Part shown: positions 62,720 through 64,000 of the stretch, piece by piece | Numbering within the stretch: position 1 is the stretch's first letter | Layout of the letters: every line of letters begins with the position of its first letter | Source of the DNA: Fratercula arctica | Lineage: Eukaryota; Chordata; Aves; Charadriiformes; Alcidae | NCBI GenBank assembly: GCA_947846985.1 | Contig: CANTUZ010000001.1 | Coordinates: 34,930,727-34,994,726, forward strand | DNA: 64,000 bases | Direction: 5' to 3' | The notes under the pieces: generated by a model | What the model saw: only the letters and a program-made list of their open reading frames with translations | Database searches by the model: none | Told to the model about the DNA's origin: nothing | Translations under genes and position numbers: made by a program

Positions 62720-63080
62720 CCCTCCTGGCGAGCAGCGGCGGGGCTGGGTGGGTTTGGGTTTTTTTTGCCCAAAGGCCACTAGGTGGCACAGCCCACTCAC
62801 GATTCGCCGCCGGCGGCCGCGGGGCTGGGGCTGGGGCTGCTGCAGTCAACAGCCCAGAGACGGGTGAGGAAAACCAAGCAGGGGAAACGGCCAGCACGAA
62901 AAATCACGGTGGGGGCAAGAAGACCCTTCAGGTACGGAGCCGCATTCTTGTATCCCGCTGGCGGACGGAGCCGGTGGCCTTGGCGTAGGAAGAGAAAGAA
63001 GTGGTTCTTGTAAGCGGCGGCGTTCAGTGAAGGGATGGGAGAGAGAAGGTGCCTGCGTGATCTTGCACCGCCGTCCTAAG
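62720..63080. promoter_or_regulatory. Small CpG-rich island, possible promoter or regulatory element
   Basis: CpG dinucleotides are dense here and scarce in the rest of the window. The core at 62,801-62,820 includes a GCGGCCGC word at 62,813-62,820, and further CpG clusters lie at 62,957-62,973 and 63,012-63,023. A CTCF-like motif sits at its left end. No TATA box, initiator or convincing first exon could be identified. Potential splice-donor-like strings ('gggtgagg' near 62,861; 'caggtacgg' near 62,930) are weak. It could be an unannotated promoter (coding or lncRNA), an orphan CpG island or an insulator. Confidence 0.45.
62776..62788 (+). promoter_or_regulatory. CTCF-like core motif
   Basis: CCACTAGGTGGCA matches the CTCF core CCASYAGRKGGCR at every position on the + strand. 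It sits at the left edge of the CpG-rich island. Occupancy cannot be inferred from sequence alone, but a full-length core match beside a CpG island is a good candidate for a bound site or domain boundary. Confidence 0.5.
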
Positions 63081-64000
63081 ACATTGTATCTCACGTGTGA
63101 CTGGCAACGCGGTATTGAGTCGATGACTTGCTTTGAATCTGCAGCTCCCTTTGCTTAGAGATGTTGTAGGGGTTGATAAATGTCTGCGTAAGAAAGGTGG
63201 GGCAACACCCCACAAGCTACTGTGTATAACACACCTTTTTTTTGGCAGGCTGCGGGATTGCAGCAAAGCGATACTGATCATATAGTGATCGGTTCTTGAA
63301 TGCCCTTTCTGTAATCACTTTGGGGCAGAGATTGGTTTTGTTTATGTTCAGGGCAGTGGTAACTGTGCTGGCAGTGCTTAAAACAGCACGTGGCATTTCA
63401 TAGCAGAGCCTAATTTTAAGTACACTTCAGTGAAACATTGCCAATAGATTAACATGGGGGATCCCACAAAATTATACCCTGTAGCTTGTAATAAAATCCA
63501 TTTTCCAAAGCAACATACATTTGAAGAGAGGAGGGGATGGCAAATACACTTGTTTGTTTACCCTTTTAAACCAAAAATACCCTTTCAAAGCACAGAAAGG
63601 AACTTGGCAAGCGAGCTGATGGGAAAGGCCAGATTCCCCGATGTGTAAGGGGATTGATGCCCTGTGAGTGGGGCTATGGGTCCCCTGTGGAGCATCCCTT
63701 GGATGCAAGGAATCTCCTTTATCTCCTTGGATACAGGGGATTTCTAGACATCTCTGTGCTGTCATATGACAGTACTGAGGGTAGTCTGGGAGAAGGGAAG
63801 GATCGAGGCAAATCTCTGGTCTCTTGTAACATTTGTGGTGTCCCCGGGGGCAGGTCTCAGCAGAAACACCGTGAAGGGGCTGTCAGGCAGCAGCTCTGAG
63901 GGAGTTTCTGCATAGCAAATTAGGAGGGTGATGGAGGCACTGATAAGCTGGTTTGGGGCTTACTGCCAGATTGAACAGCCTGGGGTGTGCATATCCCTCT
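63081..64000. other. Non-coding stretch at the window edge
   Basis: CpG density falls off and the sequence returns to mixed composition. No exon, RNA or repeat recognised. An 81-codon frame at 63,654-63,899 has no recognisable domain. Confidence 0.45.

Noticed and set aside
1..64000. CRISPR arrays, operons, tRNA or rRNA genes, bacterial ribosome-binding sites
   Set aside because: None visible. The sequence has eukaryotic, avian repeat content and no dense long coding frames.

Overview
This window looks like nuclear DNA of a bird, from a gene-poor intergenic or intronic stretch. The evidence is the repeat content. There are several CR1 LINEs, which dominate avian genomes. Two of them have 3' ends related to the ATTCTRTG-type CR1 terminus and the ancestral 'ggttggaaggga' motif, at 22,936 and 25,835. 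Two copies of an endogenous-retrovirus LTR that I recognise as widespread in birds lie at 19.9-21.0 kb and 43.1-44.2 kb. There are also older amniote-age CR1/L3-like and MIR/tRNA-type SINE relics of the kind shared with turtles and crocodilians. I see no Alu, L1, bacterial operon, tRNA, rRNA, CRISPR array or convincing protein-coding exon. All but a handful of the open frames in the window are under about 120 codons, and none of the longer ones shows a recognisable host protein domain. Those that do resemble proteins come from CR1 reverse transcriptase.

Layout. 0-5.6 kb: unique AT-rich DNA with a possible decayed repeat at 2.64-3.07 kb. 5.6-6.5 kb: old CR1, + strand. 7.9-10.4 kb: long ancient CR1, - strand, running from an ORF1 relic to the reverse transcriptase. 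13.5-15.5 kb: a second long ancient CR1, - strand, split by an A-rich microsatellite. 19.9-21.0 kb: solo LTR, - strand. 22.9-24.3 kb and 25.8-26.5 kb: two younger CR1 copies, - strand. 26.5-34.5 kb: mostly unique AT-rich DNA with homeodomain-like motif-dense stretches. 34.5-35.5 kb: two SINE relics, one with an internal 39-bp tandem duplication. 43.1-44.2 kb: second solo LTR, - strand. 44.5-45.0 kb: CR1, + strand. 45-60 kb: unique DNA. 59.3-62.7 kb: repeat-poor sequence that reads like a conserved non-coding landscape. 62.7-63.1 kb: a small CpG-rich island with a textbook-like CTCF core motif.

There is no gene pathway to describe. The interpretable content is the history of mobile elements plus candidate regulatory DNA near the right end. 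I found no previously undescribed system. The observations most worth checking are the unusually complete ancient CR1 relics, the structural differences between the two LTR copies (48-bp unit number and poly(A)-signal loss), the palindromic RBPJ-like site, and the CpG island with its CTCF motif. All repeat family names come from recognition without a database search, and most element ends are approximate.
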